Shown here: piece by piece, positions 5,686 to 8,398 of the stretch
Position numbering within the stretch: the stretch's first letter is position 1
Layout: every line of letters starts with the position of its first letter
Origin: Methanosarcinales archaeon
GTDB taxonomy: Archaea; Halobacteriota; Methanosarcinia; Methanosarcinales; Methanocomedenaceae
Length of the DNA stretch: 8,398 nt
NCBI GenBank assembly: GCA_030638625.1
Contig: DAOWEE010000075.1
Coordinates: 1-8,398 of the forward strand
Reading direction: 5' to 3'
Notes under the pieces: generated by a model
Database searches by the model: none
What the model saw: only the letters and a program-made list of their open reading frames with translations
Told to the model about the DNA's origin: nothing
Program-made: the position numbers and the translations under genes

Positions 5686-7008
5686 ATGGCAGAAGAAGAA
5701 AAAACAATACCTAAAGTTCCAAAAGGACAGCCTTCAATCAAGGTCGATGTTATAGACCCGATGCATTTACTGCAGTACGATGCCTGTACCAGATGCGGCG
5801 AGTGCGAGAACTGGTGTCCGGCCCTGGATGCAATGGATAAAGACCTTGCAATCTCCCCAAAGGATAAGATCAGCCGCTGGAGAGATTTCATGGGTAAGAG
5901 CTATGGCCTGCGGGCAAAACTGTTCGGTGCCAAGGCTATTCCCGAGGAAGATATCCAGAAGTTCAATGATAACCTATTCTACTGTACCACGTGTGGTGTG
6001 TGCGGTTCTGTGTGTGAAGGCGGCTTAAACACCATCGAGATGTGGGAAGCCACCAGACAGCAGCTCGTTATGAGAGGTAATGGTCCTTATGGGAAGCAGA
6101 GTCTGTTCCCCAAGCTCATTGGTGAGATGCATAACCCGTATATGAAAGAACAGAAGGACAGATTGTTATGGGTTCCTGATGATGTTGAAATTGCAGATGA
6201 TTCTGAAGTGGCATATTTTGCAGGCTGTACAGCAGGATTTAACCAGCAGGTATTGGGAGTATCTACTGCCAGGGTCCTGAATCATCTGGGTGTACCTTTT
6301 TCAATGCTGGGTGAAGATGAATGGTGCTGTGGTTCAGCGCTAATCAGGACAGGTCAGCCACATATCGGTGATACGCCAAGAGAAGCTGCAATTCATAATG
6401 TAGAAGCTCTTGAAGCAAGGGGTGTAAAGAAGGTGCTCTTTGCTTGTGCAGGATGTTTCAGGGCTGCAAGTCTTGACTGGCCTCGCTTAATGGGGCGCGA
6501 ACCCAACTTTGAGGTCGTGCATATTGCAGACTTCCTTGCAGAATTGATTGACCAGGGTAAGATTAAATGGGAGAAATCCCTTGACAATAAGACTGTTACG
6601 TATCATGACCCTTGCCACCTTGGCCGCCATGTAGGTGTGTTCGAAGGACCGCGAAAGGTGTTGTCAAACATGCCTGGTGTGAATTTCGTGGAGATGGAAC
6701 GAAATCGCGACCTTCAGCGCTGCTGTGGTGCGGGCGGTGGAGTTAAGGCCGGAATACCTGATTTGGCAATGGGAATTTCGACTGCGCGTATAAAAGATGC
6801 CATGGACGTGAAAGCAGACATATTATCGTCAGCGTGTCCATTCTGTCGCCGCAACCTGGGTGATGGCAGGGATAGTGTATATGGTGTTGAAGGTACCAAT
6901 TTCGACCTTAGGGATAATGAAGAGAATGACATGCAGGTCGAAGACCTGATTGTGCTTACGGCAGAACTGATGGGTCTGTCCACCAAGATAAAATCCCAGG
7001 AAGAATAA
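5686..7008 (+). CDS. hdrD: Heterodisulfide reductase subunit D, catalytic iron-sulfur subunit
   Basis: This 440-residue protein is the membrane-attached catalytic subunit that splits or forms the CoM-S-S-CoB heterodisulfide with HdrE. Two ferredoxin-type [4Fe-4S] motifs come first: C34-C37-C40-C44 followed by Pro, and C100-C103-C106-C110 followed by Glu rather than the usual Pro. Two CCG domains follow. The first uses C181, C214-C215 and C254-C257; the second uses C310, C346-C347 and C384-C387, giving a CX35CCX36CXXC pattern. These match the CCG motifs that bind the noncubane [4Fe-4S] clusters in HdrB and HdrD. The size fits known HdrD of about 46-48 kDa. The gene follows hdrE after one base and has GGAGG 8 bases upstream, so the two are co-transcribed. 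A hairpin with T-tracts follows the stop. DsrK- or GlpC-like proteins share the architecture, but the paired CCG motifs and hdrE partner make HdrD the firm call. Confidence 0.93.
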   Translation: MAEEEKTIPKVPKGQPSIKVDVIDPMHLLQYDACTRCGECENWCPALDAMDKDLAISPKDKISRWRDFMGKSYGLRAKLFGAKAIPEEDIQKFNDNLFYCTTCGVCGSVCEGGLNTIEMWEATRQQLVMRGNGPYGKQSLFPKLIGEMHNPYMKEQKDRLLWVPDDVEIADDSEVAYFAGCTAGFNQQVLGVSTARVLNHLGVPFSMLGEDEWCCGSALIRTGQPHIGDTPREAAIHNVEALEARGVKKVLFACAGCFRAASLDWPRLMGREPNFEVVHIADFLAELIDQGKIKWEKSLDNKTVTYHDPCHLGRHVGVFEGPRKVLSNMPGVNFVEMERNRDLQRCCGAGGGVKAGIPDLAMGISTARIKDAMDVKADILSSACPFCRRNLGDGRDSVYGVEGTNFDLRDNEENDMQVEDLIVLTAELMGLSTKIKSQEE

Positions 7009-7025
7009 AAACCTAATACTTTGTG

Positions 7026-7071
7026 GTTGGCGCGTAAGCGCCAACACCATTTCTTTTTTACCGCATTTTTT
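7026..7071 (+). terminator. Hairpin plus two T6 tracts ending the hdrED unit
   Basis: GTTGGCGC (7026-7033) and GCGCCAAC (7038-7045) form a perfect 8-bp stem around a GTAA loop. T6 tracts follow at 7054-7059 and 7066-7071. Archaeal termination depends mainly on T-tracts, so the tracts are the likely signal. The hairpin may also shield the 3' end of the mRNA. Confidence 0.75.
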
Positions 7072-7076
7072 CTTAA

Positions 7077-7095
7077 TAATAGTAAAATACTATTA
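7077..7095. promoter_or_regulatory. AT-rich inverted repeat at promoter distance from the small ORF
   Basis: TAATAGTA (7077-7084) and TACTATTA (7088-7095) are perfect inverted arms around AAA. The GTG of the next gene is at 7112, so the element covers about -35 to -17, where a TATA box for a leaderless or short-leader mRNA would sit. It may be promoter, operator or both. Confidence 0.4.
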
Positions 7096-7111
7096 GCCAT
7101 TATCTTATTCT

Positions 7112-7288
7112 GTGGCAGAAGATAATGAACTGACTGACGATGAGCTGGAAGAGTTGCTGGCACGGCAGGCTAAACAGCAGCCAGCGAAATGCAAGATGAA
7201 GCCTGCTCAAAAGTTTATCAGGAAAGACACTGCGGCGCCGGATAAAAAAATCATAGGCTGGGAGCAGCATGTAGAAAGGAGGGAGTAG
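7112..7288 (+). CDS. Small 58-residue protein of unknown function, upstream of the threonine-synthase-family gene
   Basis: A GTG at 7112 opens a 58-codon frame ending at TAG 7286-7288. I do not recognise it. Residues 1-18 (MAEDNELTDDELEELLAR) are strongly acidic and probably helical; residues 21-46 are rich in Lys and Gln with one Cys (C27); the tail is GWEQHVERRE. It has no signal peptide or membrane segment. A stop at 7094-7096 leaves GTG as the only reasonable start, and no Shine-Dalgarno site precedes it, which fits a leaderless mRNA starting near 7110. Its last codons contain AGGAGGG, the ribosome site for the next gene, whose ATG follows 4 bases after this stop. That arrangement suggests coupled translation. 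The coding call rests on these placements and the charge pattern. It could instead be a leader segment with no protein product. Confidence 0.55.
   Translation: MAEDNELTDDELEELLARQAKQQPAKCKMKPAQKFIRKDTAAPDKKIIGWEQHVERRE
7277..7283 (+). promoter_or_regulatory. Shine-Dalgarno site AGGAGGG of the threonine-synthase-family gene
   Basis: AGGAGGG lies 9 bases before the ATG at 7293 and inside the end of the small ORF. It fixes the start and supports translational coupling. Confidence 0.85.
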
Positions 7289-7292
7289 AAAA

Positions 7293-8398
7293 ATGGTATA
7301 TGTAACAGGTTTTAGGTGTTTCAAGTGCGGCAAACATCATTTACCAGCCGAGATTGAGAACAGGCCGATTCCGAGGTGTTCCAATTGCAATTCAGGGCTG
7401 GATGCGGAGTATGATTATGATTCTATAAGGAAGTCCCTCCTGACTGACCCGTTCAAGCGTGCGAGCCCCACTCACTGGAAATACTGGGCATTCTTGCCTG
7501 TGCGCGACCTGTCCAATATCATTACAATGGATGAGGGGGGGACACCCCTGCTTGAGAATGATTCACTGACCAGGGACATCGGTTGCGGGCGGTTGCTGGT
7601 GAAATACGAGGCCATGAACCCTACCGGTTCTTTCAAGGACCGGGGCTCGTCCCTGGAGATTACCAAGGCGATGGAGTATGGCAAGCAGAAGGTGGTGCTG
7701 GCTTCCACTGGCAATATGGGTGCTTCGGTGGCGGCTTATGCTGCTTTTGCCGGGCTTGAATGTATTGTGTACGTGCCCAATATTGTGGCTTCGGCCAAGA
7801 TTAAGCAGATTCGGGCGTATGGGGCTGAGATTCGGTTTGTGGATGGTGATTATTCCCAGGCGATGGATAGGGCTGAGGAGTATGTTATGGCGCACAGGGA
7901 TTCGTTCCTTACTGGTGATTATCCCTGGAGGGGGGAAGGTACCAAGACTGTGGGGATGGAGATTGCAGACCAGTTATACTGGCGTGTGCCTGATGTGGTT
8001 ATTGCGCCTGTGGGCAACGGTACCCTGCTCTGGGGTATCTTTGAGGCGTTCATGGATATGTTTGCGGTGGGGGTTATCGAGCGCAAGCCTGCCATTTTTG
8101 GAGTGCAGGTGGATGCCTGCCGGCCTGTGGTGGATGCCTGGGAGGCGGAAGCTTCAGAGATTGTTGCTGTGGAGGACCCCCAGACTGTGGCTACTGCTAT
8201 TGCGTGCGGGGACCCAATTGACGGGCTTGGGGCTTTGCGTGCTGTGAGGGAGACTGGGGGGCAGGCGGTGAGTGTGTCTGATGCTGAGGTGATTGAGGCT
8301 CGGGATTTTCTGGCGGGCAATGGTATTTTTGTGGAGCCGAGTGGTGCGGTGGCTTATGCGGGGGCGCGGAGGGTGTCTGAAGGGTTGGAGGGTAAGAC
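7293..8398 (+). CDS. thrC: Threonine synthase family PLP enzyme, 3' end cut by the window
   Basis: The frame runs 368 codons from ATG 7293 to the right edge, and perhaps 30-50 residues are missing compared with usual members. It opens with a zinc-ribbon-like pair (C9-x2-C12 and C29-x2-C32), as in many archaeal threonine synthases. MDEGGTPLLE follows (79-88), then the PLP-lysine motif NPTGSFKDRG with K115, then LASTGNMGASVAAYAA (137-151), the phosphate-binding-like APVGNGTLLWG (238-248), and EPSGAVA (348-354). The enzyme normally turns O-phosphohomoserine into threonine in the cytosol. Methanosarcinales also have cysteate synthase, a paralogue that makes cysteate from phosphoserine and sulfite for coenzyme M synthesis, and it cannot be excluded here. 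The gene lies 4 bases after the small ORF with AGGAGGG at 7277. Beyond about 7680 codons favour G or T at the third position (GTG, GCT, GGG, CGG), more so than in hdrD. Confidence 0.85.
   Translation, partial: MVYVTGFRCFKCGKHHLPAEIENRPIPRCSNCNSGLDAEYDYDSIRKSLLTDPFKRASPTHWKYWAFLPVRDLSNIITMDEGGTPLLENDSLTRDIGCGRLLVKYEAMNPTGSFKDRGSSLEITKAMEYGKQKVVLASTGNMGASVAAYAAFAGLECIVYVPNIVASAKIKQIRAYGAEIRFVDGDYSQAMDRAEEYVMAHRDSFLTGDYPWRGEGTKTVGMEIADQLYWRVPDVVIAPVGNGTLLWGIFEAFMDMFAVGVIERKPAIFGVQVDACRPVVDAWEAEASEIVAVEDPQTVATAIACGDPIDGLGALRAVRETGGQAVSVSDAEVIEARDFLAGNGIFVEPSGAVAYAGARRVSEGLEGK

Noticed and set aside
4973..5707. A 244-codon open frame on the minus strand opposite hdrE.
   Set aside because: It mirrors hdrE almost end to end, has no family resemblance, and the plus-strand protein has clear HdrE features, ribosome site and partner gene.
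7678..8247. A 189-codon plus-strand frame within the threonine-synthase-family gene.
   Set aside because: It is rich in Trp, Leu and Arg, as expected from out-of-frame reading of G/T-rich codons, and the true frame has intact PLP-enzyme motifs throughout.
7919..8320. A 133-codon minus-strand frame opposite the synthase gene.
   Set aside because: Its Ser/Thr/Ala-rich composition is the usual antisense shadow of G-rich codons; it has no ribosome site or recognisable domain.
8360..8392. Four G-runs (8360, 8371, 8382, 8390) that might form a G-quadruplex.
   Set aside because: One loop is 8 bases long and the runs are explained by Gly, Gly-rich and Arg codons in a G-biased coding strand.

Overview
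The window looks like a chromosomal segment of a cytochrome-containing, methanogen-type archaeon of the Methanosarcinales or a related methane- or alkane-oxidising lineage. Supporting signs are a membrane heterodisulfide reductase pair (hdrE, hdrD), an archaeal-type isoprenoid gene set, archaeal TATA-like promoters, purine-rich Shine-Dalgarno sites and frequent GTG/TTG starts. The genus cannot be fixed from the sequence alone. Nothing looks phage- or transposon-derived, and I see no rRNA, tRNA or CRISPR.

Left half (1-4704), all on the minus strand: one tightly packed five-gene cluster, read from right to left. It starts with a UbiD-family decarboxylase (4704-3436). Next come the large (3433-2267) and small (2298-1870) subunits of an aconitase-X-type dehydratase. 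Then follow an EGY-like site-2 (M50) intramembrane protease (1873-686) and a radical SAM protein cut by the left edge (about 680-1). The first three match the two middle steps of the archaeal modified mevalonate pathway: 5-phosphomevalonate to trans-anhydromevalonate 5-phosphate to isopentenyl phosphate. Genes overlap or abut, so translational coupling is likely. The radical SAM gene seems to carry a one-base disruption at its start.

Middle (4705-4952): a 248-bp divergent intergenic region with promoter-like TATA elements for both sides, a tandem 9-bp repeat, three TGACCT repeats in the hdrE leader and a possible 11-codon upstream ORF.

Right half, plus strand: hdrE (4953-5684) and hdrD (5686-7008) encode the heme b membrane subunit and the iron-sulfur catalytic subunit that handle the CoM-S-S-CoB heterodisulfide. 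A hairpin followed by T-tracts (7026-7071) ends the unit. An AT-rich inverted repeat at promoter distance then precedes an unrecognised 58-residue acidic/basic small protein (7112-7288). Its last codons hold the ribosome binding site of a threonine-synthase-family PLP enzyme (7293 onward, cut by the right edge).

Together the window joins isoprenoid precursor synthesis, which feeds membrane lipids and in Methanosarcinales the methanophenazine side chain, with the enzyme that exchanges electrons with methanophenazine. That shared divergent promoter region is a suggestive regulatory link, but an inference. I found no clearly new multi-gene system. The best leads are the hdrE leader, the small protein before the threonine synthase gene, the repeat-expanded protease N-terminus and the disrupted radical SAM start.
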